NCBI GenBank assembly: GCA_015178975.1
Contig: WHVD01000008.1
Coordinates: 1,054,001-1,118,000, forward strand
Direction of reading: 5' to 3'
DNA length: 64,000 bases
Source: Hysterangium stoloniferum
Lineage: Eukaryota > Basidiomycota > Agaricomycetes > Hysterangiales > Hysterangiaceae
The notes beneath the pieces were generated by a model, which was given only the letters and a program-made list of their open reading frames with translations, searched no databases and had not been told where the DNA came from. The position numbers and the translations under genes were made by a program. The number at the start of each line of letters is the position of its first letter. Within the stretch, counting starts at the first letter, position 1. Positions 47,149 to 58,892 of the stretch are shown here, piece after piece.

Positions 47149-50100
47149 AGCGAGTGTGTTAAACAAGGGGTGGTGAAGGCATATTAGAGCAGGGTTCGAG
47201 GGGTTTAAATATCCTCTATTTGAATTGACTGAGATATTTCGACATGCCAAGCCACATGATACTGCAACGCCATAATTTTCGGGAACGCTGGTTGTAAAAT
47301 TCCGATGTTGCCTAGGTACAATTCAATTGTTTTGGCAGCAGAGAATGCACGATTCCAAGTAAGCTCTAGCGTGAATATTGCAAAATCATGAAACCTGAGC
47401 AGATCAGGTACAATCGTTTTCCGAATGCGATTATGTCCTGCTGATTCTATATGCTATGGACGTTTGTGCCTGGTCAGTTAGATACTTGCTTACCTCCTCA
47501 GTGCTCTAAAGCATGTAGGATCACAACGCTGGTAGTGGAGAAGCACCCTGAACGTACTTTTGTTTCATTATATAACTATATGTCGGCCAAAACGAACTAC
47601 AGATGTTGAAAGTTTTCAGCAGTGGTATGGTTGTATAATGGCCTGAGTGCATTCCCAACCGTCGAATTATGTAATACGTGAACATGTCAGGAACTTCGGG
47701 GAACAACGTCTTGGCGTATCGGACCGTTCCTTTATATTGATGTCTGTACCTGAGTAGACACAAAAGAATCTACGTATACTCTAATACACTCGTCGACAAT
47801 CAATGGAATGTCCATCTATTAGCTTCCCTCAGTCTCTATGTTACAAAACTGAACCAGAACGCATTCCTCAAACTATTACACCCCTGGTAAGGAAACATGA
47901 ATCTTCCACTTGTATTGGCTGCCATTTCTGAACATAAAGGTTGTGGCGGGTACAAGTGCCTGCGATGGTGCAGCGTGCTCAGGGCCGGGTGTTCGTCCGG
48001 CTGTGAAAGCTTGGCGTCGAATGGGCTTACAGGCGGGTCACACAAGTTGACAGGACGCGGTGTATTGTTCTGGAGCGAGACTGGACACACGACAGTGTAG
48101 CGTACGGTAACATGCTAACAGAAACTATTAAAGGTGAAATTTACACTGATACCATGAACAATTCCTAAATATATGTACATGTACAGCCATTGTCGCCTCG
48201 TATATGGCCAAAGGATCATGGAAAGGGCCATACCATCCTTTGGCGCTTCACATCACGTTTGGTAAAGCACATAATATACGTTAATTCATTGATAATACAT
48301 GGCTCGTCCAGCCCCTCGGAGAGTAAGTGGTGCAAATGTGATTATGGAACTATGGATGATTAAAGTTGTACATGGGTGCTAATAAGAGCGAATGAAGTGC
48401 GCAAAGGGGGGGATGAGAATATATATAAGTGATGAGGTTATCGTAAAAGAATTATATGAGGTGTTGATTCCGAATGCAATCCAATAATGAGATGCGCCCA
48501 GAAATGGTGTACACAGCCTCACTGAAGAGAGTGCTAGAAAGCTGGAAGATGGTTGATCTTCACGACCTTCTATTCCCCATGAGAAAAACCTTGGAGGCCA
48601 CAATAACCCCGAAGGATTGTGTCTGCTGGTCAGGTGGGTTGCCGTTAAAACTTGGGTTAGGAGTAGAAGTTGCCGCCTCATATCAGAGTAAGCAGGTTTT
48701 CGACGCCGTAATGGTTTAGATCTTTAGTAATGTACCGATCTAAAGATGCTGCGACGTACTGGGAGGTCAAACGTACCTATGTCATACTGGTATATAACTC
48801 ATAAGCCCACGGTATATTCCACCAAATCGAGCCTACGGGTATGGTTGCGCTGATGATACCAGTTTCGCTGCAATGTTTTCCATCCATTCGCAAGGCGTTA
48901 GACATGATATTTGGCACAACAATGAAGACGAGATACAATAGAAACATGAAATCCCGTGGCGTACCGAAGGACTAGAAAATCATACGCCAAGCCTTGGAGT
49001 TGGGTCCTATTACTTTGTAGCCAGTCAGATACAACATGATGTCACAAACTCGCAGTTACGACACCCTCTTTGTTCTGACAAATGGCAAAGAGAACAGGTT
49101 TTAAGGGTGCCTTCGTCTTAGGAAGAGCGCTGCGCGTGCTGAAACCGCGTTATTCACAAGAATTACAGCGGTCATCAGTGGGAGCACTTGGATATGAGGA
49201 CCGCCGAAGGACATAGAACATTTTACAAGTATACCCGAGGAGTTCAGGTGTCTTCTATGGTTGTCAATACTCTTTAATAACGCAAAAGGGGGAATAGCAA
49301 ACCATCGTGACCTGGCATGATTCAGAATATGATCGGCGTGCTCATTGATGAAAAATGAGATGCACAATTTAAGTAAGGAAAGGAAGGCGTCAGATATCCA
49401 TCGTCCATGCATCCTCCGATATACATAGGAAGAAAGTTATTAATGTATCTATATTCTTCATTTATCATAATTCAAGCAAGCAAACAAGATACCCTTCCTC
49501 AATACGAGCGCTCACACCAAATAATGCCATTTTTACCCTGGAGTCAACTACCGAACATTACATTCAACCGACAAGGCCAATTCGAGAGCAAAAAACATTT
49601 AGTGGCATATAAGGACCCTAATGCCTAACATGATAAACTTGAAAAGTTTTAAAATGTGAGAGAAAACGGTGCTTCTACAGACTACGAGGTGTTACTCGAG
49701 TGATACACTGAAAGAGCCGGAGCTGCCACACACCGTCAAGTCATGGTCATATAGCCATAACATGATCAGTCATTAGTCTGGTCCCGCCAAAATTCTTTTC
49801 GTTCGAGGCAGGAAATCAGTGGTTTTGACTTTTTGCTCCGGAGCATAATGTTGATGCCCCCGATCTTGGTAACTTTATAATGTCAAAGACTATTTTTACT
49901 CGTAAATCCTTTGTGATATGTTGTAAATTAAATCGGGAAGATCATAGGATAAGTCCTTGTGACCGCTTCGACCTTGGGTGTTCTTATACGTGCGGTAGAA
50001 CTACTGCGTGTTGGAATTTGGTGATATTGTGTTGCAAACCGTTGAGGATGATTGGGGTTTTGCTGTGATTTTCTTTTGGTTATATTATATTATCAGCTGG

Positions 50101-50428
50101 TATATTCGTGTTAAGGTAGTACTTTACAAGAGCTTTTGTAATCTATGAGGGACTTTGTCGTCCCCTTCACCCGCACGAAAACTTCCCGTCAACACCGTGG
50201 TTCCGAAAAAAAGTCCGGGCTTCTAAGTGATAGATAATGATCGTAATAGTCCGATGGCGTCAAGCTCTAGTAACCGGTTCGAAACCGACGAGATGCCAAA
50301 ATTCTATTCGGTTCGTAACCCAACCCGAACCGAACTGAGCCCAATGAAACACTACGTGATGGTGACGGTGGGACCATGACGGTTCTATAAGTGCGATGGA
50401 ACTTAACTGTATTGACCCCTACTCATAC
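47149..50428. other. No recognised gene; left copy of a duplicated block
   Basis: TATTTAAA at about 47210 (minus strand) could be the TATA box of the double-metzincin gene. From about 49090 to 49560 the sequence matches about 53540-54000 with substitutions and indels (shared AGGAAGAGCG, AATAGCAAACCATCGTG, CAATTTAAG). This shows that a block including the receptor gene's upstream region was duplicated. Frames at 47521-47763 and 48379-48719 are unrecognised. Confidence 0.45.
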
Positions 50429-51190
50429 TCCTCCTCCAGCAGTCATGGTCACTTGCTCGAGGATAATTATTCGGGATTCACAACACTTCTCAAGTAAGAA
50501 TGAAAGGGTAGGTCTCGCGGTGAGTGTACATATTCATCTTCTTTTGACCTCATTAATGATGAGTGCCAGCTTGTCGCATCTGTCGGTCTGATATCTGTCG
50601 TGATGGCCTTGTGGCTGCTGTCATATATTGGTGTAAGACTGCTCTTTTTATACTTGAAATCCATCTGACTATTTGGCAGTTGGAACATAGTCGTGACAAG
50701 CCAAAGGGCCCCAATATGAATGCTGCTGACATCAACCCCCTCTAGGCGCAGCATTCGCTTTTAACTTCCATCGGTTGCCTTAGGCTTAATGTCTGAAGGA
50801 ACAGGATGTACCATTCAAGGCGCCTTTTTGGAGGTTGGTAATTTGGATAGCCATTTGGTCCACTGCCATATCGATTTACACTTTCTGGTATATCGCAAGA
50901 CTATTGACGTAACCTGTTATTCAACTATTCACCACCACGTATAGACTTCTTTTCTCGTCAGACAATCAAGTAGGCAGTTGGCTGGCTCGCCATGGTCCAG
51001 GATGGGTCCTCATAATGTGTCTACCGGCTGCTGGACCAAAGGCAGGTGAACGTACAATTGAAGTGGTTGCGCAGAAAATAATGTGGTATCCCATTGATGA
51101 GTTCCCCTCGCCTTATATTAGACATGGCTATAACCCACACCAATCCTCGAGAATTTTATGGTGCCGTTGTCCTACCTGTGGGCATACGTA
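50429..51190 (+). pseudogene. Git3-like 7TM receptor, truncated copy
   Basis: Relic of the gene at 54441-56137. Its start ATG is ATA, while SSKNERVGLA and the first helix (LVASVGLISVVMALWLLSYIG) and both introns remain. An inserted T after the second intron shifts the frame, and the exon carrying RRGLRSF through helix 2 is deleted. The next parts resume at about 50750 (AAFAFNF-like, out of frame), and a second deletion joins the region after helix 4 directly to VVAQKIMWYPI. It cannot encode a receptor. Confidence 0.8.
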
Positions 51191-51387
51191 GTAGCACAAT
51201 GGACACTGGACTACATGTATTATGTACCTAGGATATCTGGTACATGTATAATCAATAAAAGAAATATAGAATATAGTAAAGGATTAACTCACCTCAGTCA
51301 TGTATAACAGTAGTACAATGGACTGAGGTGTAGCTGTGATGGATGAGTGGTTTATATGTGATATTGAGAACAATAGAGAGAGTAATT

Positions 51388-51630
51388 ACACCACCTGACC
51401 TGGGTAACGTATACTAGCATTTCCCAATCTAACAAAGAAGTGGAGTCAGTGTTGGAATATGTGCATCATGGACAACAGAGTCCGACACAGTCTATTTTTT
51501 GACCGTGTGATTGAGGCTCGCAAAGGGTGCTTGTGCCACCTTCCCCTTATTCACCGATAACAACCTTGCTATATGCAAAAGCCCTGGGTTTAATTCCCAG
51601 GCCGGCCATTCATTTTCTACACTTTCAACA
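51388..51630. repeat. Rearranged remnants of the tRNA-bearing TRIM LTR
   Basis: 51388-51434 is the reverse complement of the LTR's left part (ending TTCCCAATCTAACA), and 51563-51630 is the right part in plus orientation (CTATATGCAAAAGCCCTGGG, B box, TTCTACACTTTCAACA). The two pieces are inverted relative to each other and separated by about 130 bp of unrelated DNA. Confidence 0.75.
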
Positions 51631-54440
51631 TTCTTTCCCCATTGTTTGATTTCATATAACCATGTACAGAACGATACGCTATACTTTAGTTGATTTCCCT
51701 TTCGTATCAACTGAGATATTCTCTTTGTTACACACCCAGACTATCTCCATCTATAGTAACCTACTAATTAGTAAACAGGGATCTCGGAAGGTAATGTTTC
51801 TAGCTGAGTCTCATTGAACTAGCCAACACTCCTAGATTACTCTAGACAACGTATACGACATATTTCCTCATCAGGGAGATAGCAACAGGCTCCTATAAGA
51901 GAAGTGAATGATTGAATGAGGACCATGTCTTCGTAGTATAGCCATCACGTCTGTGATACTAAGATGTGATGGCTATAGTACAACGACATCGAATCGGCAA
52001 GTGTGCTCCCGTAAAATAACGGAGCATGCCTTATAAGTCATGTCCCACAGCCACGCGCCAAAGCGGACCCCAGCAATAGGTCATTGAGTTCCACCATGCC
52101 TAAAAAATATTATATGCGTCGGGATATATGGTGAAGAGTATGCATGGACTTATTTTATGTGCCCACAATAAGCTCTCTTTACATAGGCGCCCAGGACCGC
52201 ATCCTAATGAGAAAACTACGTTGTAGATGAAAATACTAGAAAAATGAAAATGCCTGAAATTTCCGCATGATCGCATTAGACCTTCTACTACTTAGGAGGG
52301 CAAAGGGTCACTGGTAAATAAATATATTATGTCAAGTCCTAACATCGAAGGGGGTTACAAATAGGCATAGTAATTAAATAATAGTTGAGAGCATCTGTGA
52401 ATTGGGAGGTATTGATTTCCGAATTGAAAGCAACTTCGCGTGGAGGCGTGGCCCGGGTCACACGCTCGGGATTTAAGCACTACTGCACATCATTACTCGG
52501 AAGAAGGCTAAACTGATACGCCCCACCGCCCAGGCCGGCGTCCGTCAAGTGTATATTGACTATAGACAGAAATATGTGATATCAAATTTTATCTTCATTT
52601 CTTTTTCTTTACTTGAGCTATACATGGGGTTGCATTTATACTGACACCTCGTAATCATGCCCAAAAGAGTGCGCTCCTTCGCTAACCCTTACCCAAAAAT
52701 GTAACGAATACAATAGTACAATGACCTTCCCTCCACAAGCAGAAATTTTGTTTGTATTATCTTATGTAGGGCAAAGCTGTAATAGATAAAAAGGGAATAA
52801 GTAAATAAATAAATAAACATAAAGTTCAGGACGCGCCTTCTGAGTGTCACAGTACTTTACAGAAGTGCAAATATATCCCAAGATCCGAATCACGAGTCGT
52901 GTTTCTTGATCAACATTGTTGCTAAGCCCTGTATACACTCATTCGAAATGCAAAGGGTAAAATGCCCCTGATGAGCTGCCATCAGCTAATGCCTCGATCT
53001 GTATGCCTCGATTTGTATTAACTTCAAATTCATGTAAGGCGGTCGCCATAAACATATAATCAGTATTTCGAGGAAATCAAGATTGAAGATAACCAGTATA
53101 TGGAGTGAAAAGAGCAGTATTGATGTAAAAATCAACATCAACACTACATTTTCAGCAACGTGTATACAAATGGGGTGTATTGCTAAAAAACATCTCTTAG
53201 GTTGAGAAAAGACCACAGATGCTCTCCAAGATGGAGGCAGTATGATTTTGACTAAGGCTAGTTGCTTGATCATGATACTCCGAGCGCGGGACACGCGTTG
53301 TGTGGAACATGAGATTGGTGCTGTGGGGATGATGAGAATGTAGACCGAAGATAATGTGCTGTAAGGTAAATGGAGTGCAACCCCTGTGAGTCTTCGAAAT
53401 AACAATTCCGCTTCATTATAGGTCGGATCTACTAATATGAAGACGGATGCCCCAATTGGGTGAAGCCATAAAGTCGCAGTCACAGCAACACATCAGAAAT
53501 GGACTCTTTTCTCTTACAAAATTCCAAGAGGAATGGGGTTCGAGGGTGTGTTTCCCATCCTAGGAAGAGCGATGATACCGCATCGGAGGCCCGTTCACAA
53601 CCGCCATCAGTGAGAGCGCCTCGACGGGAGGTCGCCGAAGAACGTAGAAAATTTAATTGATATAACCGAAGAGTTTAGGTGCTTCTACTGCTGTCAATCC
53701 TTTAAAAGGAGGAATAGCAAACCATCGTGGTCTGGTATGAATATGACCAGCGTGATCATTGATCATGATGAACGATGAGAAGTGCAATTTAAGCAAGAAG
53801 CGACCAGATGTTGCATTCAAGTTGTTCATGAGGGAGCATGCTCCAATATCGGTAGTAAGTGATGATATTCTTCAATTATGATAATGAAAGCAAGCAAACA
53901 GGATACCCCCCTCAGCACGCTCACTCCAAATAATGTCAATTTCACCCTGGAATCAACTACCATACATCGCACTCAATCGACATAGCCAATTATGAGAGCC
54001 TGATACCCCCTAGCCTCCCTTAAGGCCACTAATCCTTAACCTGGATGAAATGCTTTAAAGTATGAGCAAAAGGGGTGCTTTTACAAGGTAGACTCGAATG
54101 ATACAATCAAAGAACCGGAGTTTGCCACGCCCGTCAAGTCATGATCATATAACAATAACAAATCAGTCATTTATCTGGTGGCGGGAAATCAGGGCATCTA
54201 ACTTTGTTGTTCCTCAGCATAGGGTTGACGCTTTCGACACTTCATAACCTTATAATGTCAAAAACTATCTCTATTTATAAATCCTTTTATGATTGATTGT
54301 AGATTAATCGGCAAGATCATAGGATAAGCCCTTATGCCCGTTCCCACTTTAAATGCTTTATAAGTGCGGTGTAACTTAACGCACTGGCCCCTACCCTTAC
54401 TCCCCCTCCAGTGGTCGTGGTCAGTTGCTCGAGGAAAGTA
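51631..54440. other. No recognised gene; right copy of the duplicated block
   Basis: 53540-54440 corresponds to 49090-50430. The minus frame 53483-52986 is open for 165 codons with several hydrophobic segments, but I do not recognise it and saw no splice partners. A short stem-loop (GTATAGCCATCAC and complement) lies at about 51938-51976. Confidence 0.4.
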
Positions 54441-56137
54441 ATGATTAATAAATTACAATATTTCTCAAGTAAGAATGAAAGAGTAGGGCTTGCGGTGAGT
54501 GCACATATTCGTTGGCTTTTGACGCTCACTGCTGAGGAATGCAGCTTGTCGCATGTATCGGCATGATTTCTGCCGTGATGACGTTGGGGCTTTTGTCATA
54601 TATTGGTGTAGGACTTCTCTTTTGGTACTTGAAATCCATCTGACTATTTGGCAGTGGAATATACTTGTGACAGGCCAAAGAGCTAGTGCTCGTCGGGGAC
54701 TTCGCTCATTTGCGTTTTCACCGCTGGGATGTTACTTTATATCTTTGATGATATGTGATCTTCTTCAAGGTATGATTGCGAAGGTGTATATGAATACTAA
54801 CAATAACGGTCTCTTGCAAGGCGCGGCATTCGCTTTGAACTTCCGATGGGCTGCCCTGGGCTTAATGTCTGAAGGACCCATATGTACCATTCAAGGCGCC
54901 GTTTCAGAGGTCGGTGATTTGGGGGCAGCTATCTGGTCCACTGCTATATCGATCCATACATTCTGGTATACCTCAGGACTATTGACGTAGCCTGTTATTC
55001 AAATGCTCACAACCACGCGTAGGCTTCTTTTTCTCGTCAGACAGCCAAATAGGCGGTTCGGCTGGCTCGCCATGACCTCAGGATGGGTATTAATAATCTG
55101 CCTACCGATTCTTGGACCAACGGCTATACAAAGCCCACATAAGGGCCGTTTCTATGGTCTTAGTGGAGCTTGGTGCTGGATCGGAAATGGCTATGGCTGG
55201 TGCAGGGTTTTATTCCTCTATGTCCGCCATTCCTCTCACTCCTTCTGTCCGCCATTACTAACTTCCTAGCATCACAGGGATGGGTCTTCGGAGCCTTACT
55301 CACGTCCTTCATTATATATTGTAATTGTTTATGCGTTGGTGTAAATTAGGCATAACTGTCTAACTTTTCAACTAGCCCTCATCTATCTCCGCTTCACAAA
55401 CGTTGTCACCATTGGAAGGGATGGATGGTCCCGATTACGACTTTTTCGATCGCCGGCTTCTCTAAGGCTCGCTACACCTACCACTCGTGATGCGCCAAAG
55501 AATTTGAGTGAAAACGTTGAACATGACTATATGAATTCTACCCTGCAGGTCAATTCGCCATTGAAAGTAGTTGCGCAGAAAATAATGTGGTATCCCATTG
55601 GTGATTTTTGTTTATGTTGGATGGGTATAACGTCACTTATCGTGGAGAAGTTTACAGCGCCGTTGTACTACCAGTGGCGATATGTCGAATGGGAGTTCTC
55701 GCAGGTTGGAATCCGCCTTTTGGACTTTTCATCTTCGCTGGCATTTGTTTCACAAGCAGCGGTACGAGTATGTTGTGGATCTGGCCGGAGTCACTATCAC
55801 TTAAACTTAAAATTGAGGTATCACCAATACCATCCTTTTCGTAACGACACGACAAAGCTTTATAACTCAAAACAATCAAGCTCAAATCACACGTGTGCAT
55901 GTTACAACTCAACATGTCATACTTCGAGATGTCCCCGACTTTAAACACTCGATTCAGGAACGGGAAATTCAGGTGATGGATCTCACCAACTTTTCCGATC
56001 CGAAAGCAGATCATGCACCGAGTCCGATACCTCCCGCGTTCTTCTATAACAACGCACCTCCTCACGGGGGTTGGATAAGAGGAGACACCATAGTTATTGA
56101 GGGTGGTCAGAAAGGTGAAGAGTCGTTCACATCATAA
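54441..56137 (+). CDS. Git3/Gpr1-like seven-transmembrane receptor
   Basis: Exons 54441-54494, 54545-54607, 54655-54769, 54821-54965 and from 55023 join in phase. The order follows fungal glucose/nutrient-sensing GPCRs: SSKNERVGLA, helix 1 (VACIGMISAVMTLGLLSYIG), RRGLRSF loop, helix 2 (YFISLMICDLLQG), helix 3 with NFRWAALGLMSEGPICTIQGA, helix 4 after LFLVRQP, GLSGAWCWIG, helix 5 with FGALLTSFIIYSLIYLRF, a long third cytosolic loop, and helices 6-7 (WYPIVYSAVVLPVAI, WNPPFGLFIFAG). Such receptors signal through Galpha to adenylate cyclase. The TACTAAC branch site in the fourth intron is textbook. The junction before the cytosolic tail (about 55818) does not close in frame in my reading, so the 3' end is provisional. 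Confidence 0.75.
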
Positions 56138-56704
56138 GTCACATTGGGCGGAAATTCTACCTTGAGTGTTCCTGCTCCTACGCTGGCATTCGTCTTGCAT
56201 TTGTCGAGTGTTACCAAATTTGTAATGGTACCCCATTTATATACAGAACTACCACCAGGTATTATGTACATTTACCCCTGTTGTCAGACTAGTATACTAT
56301 TTACCGACGGACCCTACTTATTGGCTACTTTTTGTACTTAATGGTCACTAAGTGTAAGCCTGGCACCCCAGGCGTACTACAGCGGACCTTTAACTATATT
56401 AGATAACCATCCTTTAGCGGATTTAACTATATTAGAGAACCACCTTTTTGTCCTGTAATCTATCGTATCTATTCTGTTCTGAACAATATAGTGTGGTCCT
56501 CTCAACTTGTGTGACCCACAGACACCCAGTGAGGCTGATTGACGACAGCCTTACACATTTTTTTTTGAGACTGGCCCTTTTATTCTTTCCGCTTCGCTCT
56601 TTCATCCTGGAGGACAACCAGCTCACCCGTTTCACTCGAAACATAGCTGCTACACATCAACTTCCTATTCTAGGTCCCCTAGACTTCATCCTGCACCACT
56701 GCAG

Positions 56705-56748
56705 TGTTGGAAACCACTAAGCCAACGTTGGCTTAGTGGTTTCCAACA
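56705..56748. repeat. 44-bp perfect palindrome
   Basis: Two 22-bp arms starting TGTTGGAAACCACTAAGCC meet without a spacer at 56726/56727. The tips TGTT/AACA resemble LTR or TIR ends. It lies between the left TIR and the gag-like gene. Confidence 0.95.
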
Positions 56749-56918
56749 TGCAGGTCCCCAATTGAATCTGACGATGCAGTATCAACCAACAAAGATTTAC
56801 CTGTACTTTTGGTACTTTCCCATGCCAATCCTTTCACCTGTCATGCTGAGTGGCACTTCCCAAGAAGACCTCCTACACCCAACCTCTTCCTACCCAGCCT
56901 CATCATTCATTAGAATCC

Positions 56919-57812
56919 ATGGCTTCAAGGAAAATACCCTCTTTCCTCAGCCCCCTTACTCCAACAGCACTTGAGGCTTGGCTTGGCCAGTGTGAGGATG
57001 GATTTGCCAATCATGCATCCACCAAGACTGAAAAGACACCTGCACTTGATGTCACCACACAAATCCATCTAACTGGTACTCAGTTACTTGAGCCAACAAT
57101 GGCAACATGGTGGAGCAGTGGAAGGAAGGACTTTTTAAAGTTGCCATTATGGGATTTATTGAGTCAAAGATTAAGGAGAGGTTTATGCCAAAGGGTTACA
57201 AGATGCTTGCACTGTGGTCATTCTTCCTCTGTGAACAAGGAAAGTTTCAATTCCTTATTATGCTGCTGTCCTTGCTGAAGCCTGGAATGCAGTTGGCATT
57301 TCTGTGATTTCAGCATATGTCTACAAGTGTCAACTTCTATTTCATTCCTATCACATCCTCCTCCTTTGTATCATGGCCATGCCAGAATTCAACATGGAAA
57401 CTATTGGATTTGATGATCTTGTTTCTCTGCTCTCCATGCAATGGGAGAGCCTCATTGCTGAAGGAGTTGCTGGTCATATATCCACTCATTCTGCATACTC
57501 TCAGCCCCTCTTGTTGTCTCTGTGCCAACCACAACTGCTCCCTGTACTGCACCTCCTCATCTTACAGATGCAGAGAGAAAATGCCTCACTGATCTTGGGG
57601 GATGCTGGAAGTGCCAAAAGGTTCCCACAGATGAGGGCTGGACTGACCATGTTGGTCAAACATGCCCTGGGAATGCAACACTTGGCATCTTACCTGGTTG
57701 CAACTTTGTCCCTATCAAAAAGGAGATTGCTGGTTTCACCCTTACTGACAGTAATGGAGAAGACCAACCAGACAGGGTGCATCAGGATGATGACACCAAT
57801 TCCAACTATTAA
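56919..57812 (+). pseudogene. Agaricomycete gag-like protein with zinc knuckle, frameshifted
   Basis: Starts MASRKIPSFLSPLTPTALEA, followed by an N-terminal Gag-like helical region (LTGTQLLEPTMATWW). A frame change near 57110 leads to MGFIESKIKERFMPKGYKM and LCEQGKFQF. Another near 57250-57310 leads to SAYVYKCQLLFHSY and FDDLVSLLSMQWESLIAEGV. The third, near 57480-57520, leads to DAERKCLTDLGGCWKCQKV with the knuckle CWKC-x14-H-x5-C, and the frame stops at 57812. This order matches a gag-like family that I recall as common in agaricomycete genomes. The three frame changes are not at GT..AG sites, so it is probably a pseudogene. No protease, RT or integrase follows. Confidence 0.7.
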
Positions 57813-58255
57813 CCACCCCTAATATTCCCCCCAAATTTGTTTCAACTTCATTTTTTATTTCACACCCAGGCCACCTTGAACTTCCATCACTGCTGGGAAT
57901 TCTAGGATGTAGGGCCTATCACAGTGTAAGGTTGTTGTCAATCAGCCTCACTGGGTGTCTGCGGGTTGCACAAGTTATGAGGATCACTATATTGTTTGGA
58001 ACAGAACAGATACAACAGAGTATAGGACAAAAAGGTGGTTCTCTAATATAGTTAAAGGTCCACTGTAGTACACCTGGGGTGCCAGACTTACACTAAGCAT
58101 GATACAGGTACATAAGTAGACATTAAGTTGGTTTAAGTCAATCTTGGAGTTTTCTGATGTATTCAGGAACTGATCTTCTTATATTCTCTAAGGACATCGA
58201 AATCTCATCAGTAAAGATGGAGATGGAGATGGCTTAGATCTGTTGAGGTAAAGTA

Positions 58256-58382
58256 TGTTAAAAGTGTAGAAAATGAATGGCCAGACTGGGAATTGAACCC
58301 AGGGCTTCTGCATATATAGCATGGGTGTTACCACTATACCACCTGACCCTGGGAAACAGTGCTAGCATTACACAATCTAACA
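58256..58382 (-). mobile_element. Solo LTR of the tRNA-bearing TRIM
   Basis: 127 bp, TGTTAGATTGTG to CTTTTAACA on the minus strand, flanked by a perfect duplication AAGTA (58251-58255 and 58383-58387). About 90 percent identical by eye to the LTRs at 16617-17027. Confidence 0.9.
58279..58348 (-). ncRNA. tRNA-like sequence in the solo TRIM LTR
   Basis: Same 70-71-nt cloverleaf as at 16651. The A box reads TGGTATAGTGG and the B box GGTTCAATTCC; the acceptor stem (GGTCAGG/TCTGGCC) is intact. The D stem has one mismatch. The TTTT terminator follows within the LTR. Confidence 0.7.
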
Positions 58383-58697
58383 AAGTAAGGCTAGAAACTG
58401 GAAGGGGGCAGGTCTCCATTGCCTGAACAGTCTCAGATTTGGGAGAGATGAGTCCATTGATCACCTGTCATATATTTTATCACTTTGTTTCTCTGCTTAA
58501 CCTTTAAAAGACATTAGTCAGACAGTAGAGGACTGGATCCTTTAACTTTGGCTCAAGAGTTTTATGATGTCATTGTTCTGGTAACATATGATTTACTGCT
58601 AGCTCTAAACCCTAGAATTAGCATATATTAACCCTAAGTAGCTAGGTGGCATTGTCATAGTGATTCCATGGAAACCAACTGAGTCATGAATTACATC

Positions 58698-58892
58698 AAA
58701 GGGACATATCAGAGTATAACCAGATAGTACGAGTATATTTTGACGGGGGTGTAAATGGGGTTTGATCGCTGTGAAAGCATATGTCAGCGTTGGGTGACTG
58801 ACAGTTTCTCATGTGATGACTTGATCAATGACTTGAAACATCGATAGGCAGCAATAACCTTGGGACCATCGGGTTGCGACATGGTCGTAACA
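58698..58892 (+). mobile_element. Truncated LTR of family D (last 195 bp)
   Basis: Matches the 3' part of LTR D and the right edge of LTR L (GTATAACCAGATAGTAC, GGGGTTTGATCGCTGTG), and ends GACATGGTCGTAACA at 58892. The 5' part is missing. Confidence 0.75.

Larger units (their letters stand above)
56351..58094 (+). mobile_element. TIR-bounded element carrying a gag-like gene
   Basis: The terminal inverted repeats are 56351-56556 and 57924-58094, starting AGTGTAAGYCTGGCACCCC. The left one has an extra 33-bp internal duplication (a second TTTAACTATATTA). Between them lies one plus-strand gag-like gene (56919-57812) and a 44-bp perfect palindrome. No transposase was found. No clear target duplication is visible (flanks GTCACTA and AAGCATG), so the exact ends may be a few bases off. 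Confidence 0.75.

Noticed and set aside
52986-53483. 165-codon minus-strand frame with hydrophobic segments
   Set aside because: Not recognised, without splice partners or a homologous frame in the duplicated block; more likely chance.
56346-58098. Assignment of the TIR element to the CACTA superfamily because CACTA precedes the left TIR
   Set aside because: The right end does not show the matching TAGTG, and no 3-bp TSD was found.
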